A stretch of 48,090 nt of DNA from Emmonsiellopsis sp. PD_33 (lineage: Eukaryota > Ascomycota > Eurotiomycetes > Onygenales > Ajellomycetaceae), in the NCBI GenBank assembly GCA_032988165.1, contig JANTQF010000267.1, forward strand, positions 1 through 48,090. The letters run 5' to 3'. The position numbers and the translations under genes were made by a program. Positions 10,829 to 22,019 of this stretch are shown one piece after another. The notes beneath the pieces were generated by a model, which saw only the letters and a program-made list of their open reading frames with translations, was not told where the DNA came from and searched no databases. Position 1 is the stretch's first letter; the number at the start of each line of letters is the position of its first letter.

Positions 10829-13035
10829 TCACTCCACCAAACTAAAAGCATCCATCGCCTGTAACTGCACGCAAACATCTTTCCAATGGTCAATAAGCAT
10901 TGACGCTACATCTCCGACATCGTGTTCCCTCTCGACAATACCGTTTATCACCCTCGTTTCCCCGATGGACTTAGGATCCGCAAGTAGTGCGCCAAATGCT
11001 TCGCCCAAAAAGTCCGAGTTCGGAAGCGTGTCGCATCGATTACAACAGGGGACATCTGGATGGCGTTGTTCTTGATGGAGGCGTCTTTCCGTAGTGCATT
11101 CATCGGCGGTCAAAGATAGGAGGCCGAATACGGCGCAGATGAGTTCCAGTTGCATGTCGCTCGTCATGGCTATGATGGCAAGGGTGATTAATCGGACCCT
11201 AGCAGCGGAGACAGACGGGAGTGTGGAAACATAATCTCCCCGACCGGGATCTTTATTGGTAGAGGCAAGCGTGAAGTTGTGATCGTGGATCTGTTTCAGG
11301 ACTTCATATAGGTGTTTGGATCCTAAAATTCCACCGGGAATCCCATATAATAGGCGCCTGAACACTGTTGCAACATCATGTACGAAGTCAGTGCCTCTCA
11401 GGGAAGAATGATTGGGCCGCACAGACTCAATCGGGGGCTCAATTGCTCTCGTGGTTTTGTCAATGGTATCTTTCGATATCTCAGCCGAGAGTACCTGTTC
11501 CGCGTAGTGGCTGTATACCGAGCTGACAACGCTTTCATGGCCGAAACTCTTGTATATATCCTTCACACAGGTGCCTATGTAATATAAGTTAGCAAGAAAA
11601 CCCCTTACAAATACAAAGAGGCATACCGTAGCGCAAGAGGTAGAGCATCGATGAAGTGAAGCATGTTGGTAACTTCAACGGCGCCGGACTGTATTTAGAA
11701 GGCAAGCTAAAGTAGCTAAGCCCTCCAAGCCGGGCCAGATCTTCTAAACCTTTTCCTTTCAATGAGTCTAGCGGGTACTGAATGTTCAAATTTGCTATGG
11801 TTTTGATCCGACGCAATGTCCGTTTGGCGCTGTTTTTATGTTTTTCGCCTAGGTTCGACTTAACACTTCGAATCCGACCCAGAAAAGTGCTTGGATGTTC
11901 CGGCTTCTGGTCTTGCTCCTCTAAATATTGTACGGAATAAGCTTGACTGCCGATACTGAGTGTGTGGTACCTTACCTGAATTCGTGGATACCACCTGCGG
12001 CGGTGGTGCGATCTCAATACCCAAGGCCTCACACGATATATTGAATCGAATAAGCGCTCGGGAACGGAGTACCTCCCTCCGGGCAGTGCAGCAACCGGAG
12101 AACATCCTCCGGGACATGTCTGACGAGCGACTGGATATTCTAAAAGTCTCAGGGATGTCCGACGATCGGGAGGGCCCATCAAGCGAAATACAAGGTCCGT
12201 TGTTTGAGCTTGAACCATGACCATTGCCCACAGGAAATATTTGACCCTTTTGTGCTGGGATATTCACCGCATCGCTATTGCCAGAACTCAGACGAATCGC
12301 ATTTTTATCCGAGAAGGGCCCATTTTCATCGACTTGAAGCCTGGAGTCAATAGTCGCGATCGGACTTCTGCAGCGTTTCGAAGGGTCACGCTGGACAGTA
12401 ACGCAAGACTTGTCAGATAGCAGCGTCTGATTGCTCGATTGCCTAGCAGTCAAATCAGGATTCGGTTCAAGGTTACTCCTAGCACCTGTGTCTCCAGACT
12501 GAATTCGACTCGTCGGGGAATTAATAAGGTTTTCCTTCGAGGCCTCGCTCACATTGCGACTATTATCTGTCGACATCTGACCCTCAGAGCACTCCGAAAT
12601 ATGAGACACGCGAACGGGCGATCCCCGAGCCCGACTACCGGATTTCTCCACATGCAAGTTATCAAAAGGCGACTTGGACGGCGTACTGATCTTCTTAACC
12701 GGCGTGACGGCCTGCTCACGCTCTGGAGACACTTCACGGACACTGTGCAGTATGACGTTGTCAGGCCTAATCTCGCGCACAGTCTGCTGATTCGATGCCC
12801 GCCTAATCAAGTTATCCGCCACAGCTATATCCTCCTTCCTAGGGGTGATGGTAGTGACAGGATAGAATAGATTGGTGGGAACGACAACGCTTGGAACTTG
12901 GTTCAGGGAAGAGCCGGACTGTGATTCCTTGGGTTTCGAATTGCGTCTGTCCCTGCTGTAGAAGCGGGATAGGTATCGGAGGGCTTCTGAGAAGCGGCCC
13001 CTTGTTCGGGGTTCCTTGGGTTCTTTGCCTGCCAT
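10829..13035 (-). CDS. RhoGAP-like protein with altered arginine-finger position
   Basis: This probably acts in, or derives from, Rho-type GTPase control. Exons 13035-11976, 11920-11627 and 11574-10829 give 699 residues; both introns are phase 1. The first 400 residues are basic, Ser-rich and probably disordered. Then LARLGGLSYFSLPSKYSPAPLKLPTCFTSSMLYLLRYG matches the entry to the fungal RhoGAP fold. The downstream helix ATVFRRLLYGIPGGILGSKHLYEVL matches its second conserved block, and VRLITLAIIAMT..LELICAVFGLLSLTA the third. Where active family members have FR.SG, this protein reads IYKSFG, with Lys460 instead of the catalytic Arg. It may therefore bind but not activate a GTPase. The assignment rests on the pattern of blocks, not on a search. 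Confidence 0.75.
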
Positions 13036-13772
13036 CTTTTAGCGGGTGACGGTGGCCATATCTTTCAAAAGGCGCTTAGGTGACGGTTGTCGATGGCGAA
13101 GTTGGATACGGACAGATGGGTGTAAGGCGACAAGTTGCGAAACCTCAAAGTGACATGGTAGGAACAACCCAGACAGACGGAAGCGACAATTGAGAAATAA
13201 CCAAAATCTTTGGCTGGGATTTGATGGAAGGTTCAGTCTTAGCCAGAAAACACGACGACAATCTCTTCTTCGGAGAAACAATAGACAGCGTAGCAAAAAA
13301 AGGGGGTTGAATTGAGTGGACTGGTTCCCATATTTCCAAATGCTCAGCCGTAAACAAGACATCAGATGAGAGCTAAAAATGGCAGCAATTAAACGAATTA
13401 GTTTATGGCGCGCAATCATTCCAGAGAATAAAAAGACAAGAAAGATAATCAAGAAGAAAAGAAGAAAACTCGTCAGCCATCCATTCTATCCCAGCATCAA
13501 CGCCAATGCTTTCCAGTTGACCAAAATTCCCTTATAGCCAGACAAGCCCCATGAATGAAAAAAAAACCCCGTGTCTGTGCCCGTCTCTGTGTACCTTTAT
13601 AAGGCCGTAAAAAATATAAATCGAAATGAAAATGAGAAATGGGGAGGGTAATTAATAATCAATTACCATATATATCCAGGGGCCCGATCCGCTCGTGCCA
13701 TGCATGGGGGTTTCCCCTCTTTTAACTCCAACCTCCTTAAACTCCAATATCCCATGCATGTCTTTTTTATTG
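13036..13772. other. intergenic region between the RhoGAP-like gene and SNF4
   Basis: This is the leader and promoter of the RhoGAP-like gene and the 3' flank of SNF4, both on the minus strand. Short open frames here have no family resemblance. I see no gene. Confidence 0.7.
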
Positions 13773-15481
13773 TCACGACTCATCCTGCTCACCCTCGAGG
13801 AGGAGATAGTGGAGGATGTCGCTTAAAGTAAGGACGCCTTTGAGGCGGAAATGTTCATCTACAACAACCAAACGATGCACACGTGATCGCCGGATTGTGT
13901 CGAGTATCGTGTCGAGGCCGTCATCAATAGAACAGGTATAGATACCGGGAAATCCCTACAGGAGGAATTAGTGGCCTCCTCAAGAAACACGCAAAGCACG
14001 GGAAGGGACTTACTGGTGATCTCTGTTTCAACGCTTCCCCCACACCCAGGTTTAGATCTTCATAAACGCCTCCCTTAATCAAAGTGATGACATCAACGGC
14101 CTCGAAAACATTATATACAACGCCTGGCAACAGGTTAGATTTGTTCAGACATATCATGGATACCATAGGGCACTGAAGATGCTCACCTTCCGAATTAATA
14201 ATTGGAACACTAGATATGCTCCGCTCAACCAATTTGTGAATAACATCAATAACGGGCGTGTCCATCGTTGCGGTTACAACATCATCATACGTTCCGAGAT
14301 TTATTTCTTTCAAAGATTTCCGTAACTTTTGCGTCTCGGTAATATTCATAGCTACAAATTTTAGAATGCGGTACTGAGTAATCACGCTAACGATGAGCGG
14401 TCTCTCCGTTTGCGAATCGAACGACACCAGAGGTATCCTGCGTGCCCTCGACGAGAGCATACGTCGACATGCTTCATAAAGGGGACGTTCGGGGTCAATT
14501 GAAACAGTCTCGGGCGGTGCAACGCCAAGGGCTCGTTCGACCTCTGATATCACGCATTAGCAAAAGAATTGAAGAGCGGCTGAAGAATATTTGAGACGTA
14601 CCACGAAGGCTATTCAAACGAAACTGGTCTATCTTGGCCAATGCGGCTGGATGCTGGAAGTAATATTGGATGACATTAATATAGTCCGATGTGGTAAGTA
14701 ACCCGGCAAATGTTGAGGTGCTGGAATCCCATAGTGGCGCAGAAACAATGCCTGGATATAACCCCACTCCGTTAGCCGACGAAAGTTCTCTCTTCTCTAA
14801 TCGTTGATGCGACCCCCTAATAGTGGTGCTACTTACCATTCTGGGTTAATATGTTGAGGCTCTCCTTGACTGAGAGGGAGGTGTCGAATACAATAAGGCG
14901 GAAACTAAGGGGGAGGACATCATAACTGGTGCGGACTTTAAGGAAGTTTCGGATTTCACGCTGTGGGATAGCCAAGAAAATACGTTAACATGAGCTAATA
15001 AATAGATTTCTCTTTCCTTTTTTTGCTTCTCTGCTTGATTTGGGTGGGGGGGAAAGCCTTGGTTAGGGCTGCAGAAAGCTATCCACGTTTTATGGCTGTT
15101 GTTCTGAGCTACCCCCCACAGGAGATCCGCGGACGATAGCCCACATCCGCCCCAGCAATTGGGGGAACACAGGGGCAGGGAAAGGCCGGGAGCAGACTAA
15201 GACCTAGTCCAGCAGGGAAAAAGAGTTCATGGAATTGGACCTACCAGCGCGAGCCGTTCATCGCGATCAACTGCTCGTTCGGGCTGAGCAGGAGCCATTG
15301 GGCGCGAAAGGCCCCTTGGCCGAAGATAGGATGATGGCTGCACGAAGCCAGCCTCGTGACCTGGTCTCACACCCGAGCCGGCGGCCGGCGAACTAACGGA
15401 GGGGGGAGCAGCAGCGGCGGCGCTGGGGGCGGTCCTGGGCGAGGTCGCATGTGGCCGGTCCAGGGCATCATCGGCCATCAT
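13773..15481 (-). CDS. snf4: AMPK/SNF1 kinase gamma subunit Snf4 (four CBS domains)
   Basis: This is the nucleotide-sensing subunit of the SNF1 kinase complex, needed for release from glucose repression and for energy stress. Six exons, 15481-15245, 14960-14837, 14751-14602, 14543-14187, 14123-14014 and 13955-13773, sum to 386 residues. Exon 1 codes for an Ala/Pro-rich N-terminal tail. CBS motifs run in order: the REIRNFLKVRTSYDVLPLSFRLIVFD block and TFAGLLTTSDYINV (CBS1), RARRIPLVSFD (CBS2), DTPVIDVIHKLVERSISSVPIIN and FEAVDVITLIKGG (CBS3), and RRSRVHRLVVVDEHFRLKGVLTLSDILHYLL (CBS4). The last exon is short and not visible as a long open frame, but it completes CBS4 and ends at TGA 13773-13775. 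This is the most intron-dense gene on the left side of the window. Confidence 0.95.
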
Positions 15482-16192
15482 CTTGGTGCGAGGATGAAAC
15501 GAGCCTGCTCCGTCGGTGGGAGCCGCATATAGGAGGAGGCGACGATCGGGAACCGCCTAGCTGGCTGGGTTCACCGCAAGAGACAGACGCGGGTGAGGTG
15601 GGATTTGGCGGCTGGAGGACGATACCAGGCCAATGCAGGCAGAGCAGAGCACGGGAGCCGGGCCAAGGGAGCGCTGGACAGCGGCAGAAGGGGCATGTAG
15701 GAGGGGCGGGCGGTAGGCAAAGGTATCTGTACGGCGAAACTACACGGGAGGCCACTGGACATGCGCGACAGAGCAATTAGTATGGCATTCGGTCGTGGAG
15801 AGTGGTTGGATAGACGCTGGCTGAGGTGGGATGTCGCGCCCGGACATTCGATGTTCCGACCCCGCCAACCCCAGACTCTGCGGAGGCGGCATCAACAGGC
15901 CAGAAAATGTGGAGGGGGAGGAATAGAGATGGATATTCTGGTCGGTTTACGTTCAATGCTGCCTTGGTTGGGGTCTGGCAGCGCAGAGAATATACGGGAA
16001 ATATCAATCTACACTTTTATATACCCGAATACAATGTCTATCTGCGCAGAGCCGACCAGCAAGAATCTATGTACGTTCAACCCCATGCATATAAACTTGT
16101 AGAAGAACAGAATCGCCAAAAATGGACGCCCGAAAAATGTGCAAGTGGTATCTATCAAAATGTCAAAGAACAACAGTGCAGATATGTCTCGC
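15482..16192. other. intergenic region upstream of SNF4
   Basis: The GC-rich half near SNF4 is probably its promoter and leader. The half near 16190 is the 3' flank of the PDR16-type gene. Several overlapping open frames on both strands reach about 100 codons but resemble nothing and lack good splice partners. Confidence 0.65.
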
Positions 16193-17462
16193 CTATGCCG
16201 CGGTGATCGCATCGGGGTTTGGCTCATTGGACTGCGGGAGGTTCACTTCCAGCCGTTCCATCTTTTCCTCGATTGCTGCAACTGGGGGTGCCTGGCTCTC
16301 GCTGAGGCTCTTGCCGGATCCGCCCTTGAGGTAGTTTTCGTGTTCGCCGATAAGCTTGCCTCCTTTAACCCAGCGGTCGTGGTATTCGTTCCTTCGTTGT
16401 TCGCAGAGTTTGTTGAGAGCTGGCCAGTAGACCGAATGGTCGTATTCAAACTCAACTTCTCCGCCAAGGGGCTTGAGCAACTGCGCGGGCGGTACATGCT
16501 GACAGAGGTCCTCGTTGAACTTGAGTTTCTCCCTTGTCAATGGATCGATGAACGGAGTAATCAGCTTGAAAAACCCGAGAATCATGAAGGGCACTAGTAT
16601 ATTGTTAGCAGATTGGCTTAAACGGAGAAAAAATGTAGTGCTTACTGTTGGTGACGAGCGCTCTGCCCAGACGCTCAGGATAGTGGTTTTGGAGGATGCT
16701 CAAAGTCTGTCTTCCCTGGCCAATTGTTGCATTCTGTCCGGACCGAGTTTCCTTGAAATTAACCAGCAACGCCAAAGATTCCTGGTCAGGACCCATCAAT
16801 TCGACAACACGCTCAAGCATAAACACCAGATGCTGAATCTGTCGATCACTGTGCTCGGTATTCTGGCGACCGGGGTTTAAATACAAGCACGGCCGGCCGC
16901 TCACATCATATCCAAGGATAACCTGCTTGCCGGTTTCGTTCTCGATCGAGATATAGTCTGGCGTAAGCTTGTGTAATCCATATTCACGGCGCCAGGTGAG
17001 AGTCGCTTGAAGACGAGTGACGGCGGCGGGCACATTCCACTTGGTGGCGCGGAGGTATCGGAGAAGGCATTCCCGCGTGAGGAACATGCGGTCGTCATCT
17101 GTAATTGGCTCCGTCGGGGCATTTTTGGCTGAGTTTGTCGGGACCGTGGTCCATTCGGAAACTGCCTTGAGCACCGAATCGTACTTGGAGGTTTGGTCCT
17201 CATTCAATTCGGCGGGAGGTGTTGGTTTGCAGTTTTCCAGAGGCAATGGGAACAGCGTTTTGATGAGGCCGTCTGCAGCGGAAGAGGGAAGAGGCTCTGT
17301 TTTCGCCGTGTCCTCAAGATCCTGAGGCTGGGGGGCATCCTGGGGGGCATCCTGGGGAACCTGGGGAACCTGGTCCCCTTGCTCCTTTTTCGTCTCTGGT
17401 GTAGAGGTAGGGGTGGGAGCTTCCACCGTCACCACCGGGGCCCCATTAGTTTCCGAAGCCAT
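16193..17462 (-). CDS. pdr16: Sec14-family phosphatidylinositol transfer protein, PDR16 type
   Basis: This is a CRAL-TRIO lipid-transfer protein that moves phosphatidylinositol and sterol between membranes; yeast Pdr16 affects azole tolerance. Exons 17462-16646 and 16593-16193 give 405 residues, with a phase-1 intron (GTAAGC..ACTAG). The first 65 residues are Pro/Gln/Asp-rich, including a short duplicated QDAPQDAPQ segment. The CRAL-TRIO N-terminal helices carry CLLRYLRATKWNVPAAVTRLQATLTWRREYG (about residues 131-160). The lipid-binding fold follows, with VILGYDVSGRPCLYLNPGRQNT, the helix QHLVFMLERVVELM, and PFMILGFFKLITPFIDPLTREKLKF across the splice junction. The C terminus is polar. It is divergent from POL12, with 324 bases between starts. 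Confidence 0.92.
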
Positions 17463-17786
17463 ATAAGCAGTAACGTATTAAGCAAGCACAGCGAATGACG
17501 GATGTAGGGCGCGGAGAAGCTGAAGCAACAAGCCTTCTGGTGAGTTGATGTCCAAGCAAATCCTCCTGAGCGGCTGGGAATTTAGATATTGGATGACATA
17601 ATCGACACGGAAAGGCGGTGAAGATACAGCCAATAATATCGCCCTATCAAGCAATTAAGGTGGCAGAATATTGCGCGCCCAAAAAACGCGTTGACAACGC
17701 GTCTTCCGTCGATGAAGAATGGTATTCCTAGGCCAATCCAATCCACGACGAATACACCAGCTTTGACAAGATACACTACGATTAAC
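17463..17786. promoter_or_regulatory. divergent promoter of PDR16 and POL12
   Basis: The 324 bases between the two start codons hold two MluI cell-cycle boxes (listed separately), an E2F-like TTGCGCGCCC at 17671-17680 and CCAAT motifs at about 17733-17742. The boxes lie much nearer to POL12 than to PDR16. Confidence 0.6.
17686..17702 (+). promoter_or_regulatory. pair of MluI cell-cycle boxes (ACGCGT) before POL12
   Basis: Two perfect ACGCGT motifs at 17686-17691 and 17697-17702 lie 11 bases apart, 85-101 bases before the POL12 start. ACGCGT is the binding site of the MBF complex (Mbp1-Swi6), which drives G1/S genes in fungi, and yeast DNA polymerase alpha genes carry it. Regulation here is inferred from the motif, its doubling and the identity of the gene. 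Confidence 0.7.
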
Positions 17787-19968
17787 ATGGGAGACACATT
17801 ATCCGAACTCAATGAAGCCTTTTCTGGGTCCTGCCCCTCCGGTATCCCCCAAGATGTTGCCGCGGAACTGCAATCGATACTGCGGCTTCACTCCATGTCC
17901 CCGCAGGACCTATCGTACAAATGGGACGCCTACTGCTTGAAGATGGGTACGGAGGATATGACGTTGAATTTGAACACGGCCCGGGATTTAAAGAGAGATG
18001 TTCAAGACGCATTGGCTCAGGAAAACCGAGGGAAGAACCATATGCGCAACGCTGATAAACGAACGACTGTCGCCGCAACCCCCCGAGCTGCTGCCAATAG
18101 TCGAGATGTGTTTGGAATGTACGTTACAAAATATGTCTCCTAATGTCTTGACTCAATAGAGAACTAATAGATTCAAGGCTGGATGATTTAGTTCCATCAC
18201 CACTAGGCGCAAATGGCAGCGCGTCAAAGCGAAAGGCTCCTTTTGGAACCCCGTCAACATCCAAAACGGGCAGGGGAGAAAAGAGTATGGGCTCTCCGGC
18301 CGATTTTAAAAGCCCTCATCGACCGGTTAATGGCGATGCCGCTGGAGCACAGTAATTGTCCCCCATCTGATGCATTGACGAAGTTGATATCTAACACTTC
18401 AATAGACCAACCCCATTTTCTGAGCGTCAGAATACCGGCCAAGTGATGGAGACGATAAACCCTCACCTTTCCATGCCGCAAGCGCCAATCGCGCCGTTTG
18501 CGGAGGCCCGCATAAAACCTACGGCGAACACTGACCTGAAGAAATTTGCCTACAGGCCCATGGCCATGCATCTCAACGAAGCATCTGAGGTGCTTGATGA
18601 CCGGATAGACGAGTTTATGGCTATTATACAGAAACACCACAATTTAGAGGATACGGCGTTTGGCAGTGCAGCGAATCAAAGTACAAAAGAAATTATAGCG
18701 GTGGGAAGGATCGCATCAGATAGTCTGGAGGGAAAATTGAATACCGCATCATTGGTCCTCGAAACATCGAGGCGGATGGGTGCTGGCTTGCGTGTGCCGC
18801 TGAAAGTTGATTCGCTGCCCTCAGTCAATTTTTTCCCCGGTCAGATTGTTGCGCTTCGAGGAATCAACGCTTCGGGCGAATATTTCTCTGTGTTGGAGGT
18901 TCTTTCTGTGCCGCTTCTACCCCCCGCCGCGTCTCCGCCCACGACATTGCAATCAATAAACGACCGACTCGGGGGTGCTAATTCAGAACAGCCCTTGAAT
19001 ATAGTTATTGCGTCAGGACCCTACACGACTGACGACAATCTTGATTTTGAAGCTCTCAAGGCGTTATGCGAGAAAGCAGCCGACGAATATGTTGACTCCC
19101 TGGTCCTAACTGGTCCATTCTTGGATTTGGAGCACCCCCTTATCGCATCTGGCGACTTCGACCTTCCCGATATCAAAGGATTGGACCCCGACATAGCAAC
19201 TCTCTCAACTCTTTTCCGACACCGCATATCCACACCGATACATCGACTAGCCTCGAGAGTCCCTAGCATCTCCATATTCCTTGTCCCGTCAGTTCGCGAC
19301 TCAGCCAGCAAACACGTCTCTTGGCCACAGGAAATGCTCATGAAGAAGGAGCTCGGACTGCCCAAACAGGCTCGAATGATCCCTAACCCGGTGACCATCT
19401 CACTTAACGAAACCGTCTTTGGAATCTGCTCCCACGACGTCTTATATGAGTTGAGAAGGGAAGAGGTGCTAGGTGGAAGACCGGCAGAGAGCAGTTTGTT
19501 AACCAGACTGCCACGCTATCTGATCGAACAACGTCACTTTTTCCCCGTCTTCCCCCCGACCAACCGAGAGAACTTGCCCAAATCTGGCGTCGAAGGCGGC
19601 CTAGCCACTGGCGCTATGCTCGATGTTAGCTACCTGAAGCTGGGCGAGTGGTGGAATGTACGCCCAGATGTACTGATCACACCTAGCATGTTACCACCGT
19701 TTGTCAAGGTAAGCCCCGTAACCACCCCAACCCGTCCATCCTTTCTTATGTAGTTACAAGTTATATACAATACTAACTTCTCGATTTGTGACAGGTCGTC
19801 GAAGGCGTCCTCGTAATCAACCCAGGGACTCTATCCAAACGAAAAGCAGCGGGTTCGTACGCGCAGATGGCGCTGCATCCGCGGAAATTGACCGAGGAGG
19901 AGCTGAATGCGAAGCAGCTGGGGCATAATATCTATGATCGGGCGAGAGTTGACGTGATTAGGATCTAA
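17787..19968 (+). CDS. pol12: DNA polymerase alpha-primase subunit B (Pol12)
   Basis: This is the accessory subunit of DNA polymerase alpha-primase, needed for the start of Okazaki fragments and for telomere capping. Exons 17787-18118, 18178-18351, 18406-19708 and 19795-19968 give 660 residues. The N-terminal helical domain (residues 1-80) is followed by a Ser/Pro linker spanning exon 2. An OB-fold region includes VGRIASDSLEGKLNTASLVLETSR and FFPGQIVALRGINASG. The calcineurin-like but inactive phosphoesterase domain is marked by LNIVIASGPYTTDDNLDFEAL, DSLVLTGPFLD and FLVPSVRD. The last exon supplies the conserved end VVEGVLVINPGTLSKRKAAGSYAQMALHP. The short exon 2 and both first introns are supported by phase and by branch-like sites. 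Confidence 0.94.
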
Positions 19969-20432
19969 GTAGGGGCGTTGTGGAAACACGAATTGAGAAA
20001 TTAATGGGTTCATGGCAAATTACATAGGTAGCAAATGGGCGATGGGGCGTTTTGTACACTTTTTTTGGATGGGGAGACTGTCGTAAATCAACACTGTTTT
20101 TTTTGTCTTTTCCTCCCTGTTTATATAATGTACTGCGTGCATTAGATATGAAATGGATCATATTTATTCTTTCCCCCGTCCCGTCTGCATCGGTGTCAAG
20201 AAATGGGTATCAATATCAATATCAATATCATACAAAGCCACGATTATCTCCAGCCAAAAAAAAAGAGCGCAAAAAATAACCGCCTACCCCAGCGAAATGC
20301 CGCCCAAACTCCCTAGGATATAAAAAAAAACCCCATCAAAGAACGACACCAGCACCGCCCGCCAGCCCAAAACAAAAACCCACAAACCCATCCTCCCCAC
20401 TCCCCTCCCACCCTCAACCCCCCATCACCCTC
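19969..20432. other. convergent intergenic region
   Basis: This is the 3' flank of POL12 and of the small minus-strand gene that follows. It contains an ATCAAT repeat at 20209-20231 and very C-rich sequence at 20330-20430. On the minus strand at 20387-20289 a separate frame could encode one membrane helix ending at TAG near 20290; it may belong to an alternative 3' exon of the neighbouring gene, but I could not join it with credible splice sites. Confidence 0.5.
20209..20231 (+). repeat. ATCAAT hexanucleotide repeat
   Basis: About four tandem ATCAAT units lie in the non-coding region between convergent genes. Confidence 0.8.
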
Positions 20433-21055
20433 CTACCTCAAACAAACAACCCTCCTCCCGCCCCCGCCAACACCAACACCCGCACCCGCACCCGCACCCT
20501 TTCTACCCCCCACTCCCCCTACCCCTACCCCTCCCACCCCAACCCCCCTCATCAACCCCTCCAGCCCCAAATCCCTCCAAACAACCTCCCTCCTCCCCTC
20601 CATCGCCCTCGTAATCCCAAACACCGCATGTTGATCCGGCACGACATCATCCTCATCCTCCGGGTTTACCGGCTGGTGCTGCGGGGGGACATATATGTCT
20701 TCGATTGGGAGGAAGGAGGGGGGGTTGGTGGTATTATTGTTATTATTGGTTGTGTTTGTGTTGGTGGAGGGGTTGGTGGATGGGTTGTTGGCCGCGGACG
20801 CGGAGGAGGGGTTGTTGGTGTTTGTGGTGGTGGTGGGGTGTGGGCGGTTGAAGTCTTCGAAGAGGTCGGCGAGGCGGGGGTGGTGGAAGTGGATGTGGGA
20901 TGGGGAGGAGTCTTTGGACTGTTTGGCGGTGGGTTGGTTAGTTTGGTGATTTGGGGGGGGGGGGGTGTATTGTTTGGAGAGCGAGGAGGAGGAGGAGGAG
21001 GAGGGAGGAGGAAAATGGGGGGTGGGTTTTGTATAGATCAGATGAACCGTACCAT
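20433..21055 (-). CDS. reconstructed small low-complexity protein gene
   Basis: I do not recognise the family. The proposed gene has exon 1 made of the start codon alone (21055-21053), an intron 21052-20919 (GTACGG..ACAG, with CTAAC about 23 bases before its end), and exon 2 20918-20433, giving 162 residues. The protein starts MSKDSS, has a HHPRLADLFEDFNRPHP segment, an Asn/Thr/Ser-rich linker, then a normal-looking stretch IEDIYVPPQHQPVNPEDEDDVVPDQHAVFGITRAMEGRREVVWRDLGLEGLM, and a Gly/Val-rich tail. Support comes from the ordinary amino-acid content of that stretch and the change from C-rich to G-rich codons along the frame, as in neighbouring genes. The 3' end is uncertain: a frame encoding a membrane helix lies just beyond. 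A 13-base C run in the intron may hide length errors. Confidence 0.45.
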
Positions 21056-22019
21056 TTTGAAACCGGCGGAAATCGAAGGGAATATCCCCTTCTTTTTTTC
21101 ACCTCGGGCGGCTTTTTAGTCTTGATTCGTGTATATTTATTTGCCTTCTGTAAGATGATGAGGAAATAGATGTTCGGATTTCAGGTTGCATGATGTGCTT
21201 TTGAACGGCTTGGAGAGCTTCCAGTTGTCCAAGATAGGCGGAGTCACGTGAATATAAGCTCTCCGATTACATAAACACAAATTCCAGGGGTAGCTATCAG
21301 GGAAAAATTACAGAGAAGCCCTATCTCCTCTCACTCCAGGCATAAATATTGAAAGAAGTGCCTTTAATTGATATACCCCCAAAAATAAAGGTCCTCCCGA
21401 ACAAAATTATACCGGCAGCTACAATGTATGGACCTGGGTTAAATATACAACGGCTAGTAGGTAAAGAAAAGGGGGAAGAAACCAATACAACAGCCCTGGA
21501 GACTGATGGAGGGGTTGAAAATGATCGCAGACTTTTGCAAAAGTAGCAATGAATATAAAAACAAGCAAGGAAATGTGCGAGGGGAAGGTAAGAGATATTA
21601 AAGTGATAGTTAGCAAAATGTAAAACATCAAAAAGAAAAGAAAAATCAGAAAATAGAAAAGACCTTTCTTCCATTTGGTATGCCCCTAATTTAAAAAAAA
21701 AAAAAAATGAAAAGTAGAACATATAACAAACCTCATTTTGTTTTGTAACTTTTTTTTGTCCAAAACACATTGATGCATGCCCTCGCAACTTGGGCCCTTT
21801 CACTTCTCAGCCTTTGCAACCTCGCAGTAAGAAACACTCCCGTTTTTGAATTGTCTATTCGAAGCGAGACACAGAGAGAAACCGAAAATCAAGAAAAGAA
21901 AGCACGAAATGGTACAGGAAAGGTCGCAGGTAAAGTGAAGATAGCTATGCAAATGGCACCAGAAACCAAACCGAGAAAAACAAAACAACAAGAAAAAAGA
22001 CAAAGGGAAATAAATAATC
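21056..22019. other. intergenic region between the small gene and GCD2
   Basis: This holds the probable promoter of the small minus-strand gene, including the palindromic GTCACGTGA at 21243-21251, and a long A/T-rich 3' flank of GCD2. The open frame at 21321-21803 on the minus strand has a homopolymer-derived Phe run and no family resemblance. Confidence 0.6.

Noticed and set aside
15451..15780. 109-codon plus-strand frame and its complement upstream of SNF4
   Set aside because: GC-rich DNA keeps several frames open on both strands here; none has a plausible start context or similarity, and the region is best read as the SNF4 promoter and leader.
20628..21119. 163-codon Gly/Val-rich open frame on the plus strand
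   Set aside because: It is the complement of the low-complexity minus-strand gene. Its composition is just the G-rich strand read in frame, while the minus strand gives a normal protein core.
21321..21803. 160-codon open frame on the minus strand next to GCD2
   Set aside because: It contains a Phe run from an A tract and lies in AT-rich 3' flank; it starts and ends without any family resemblance.
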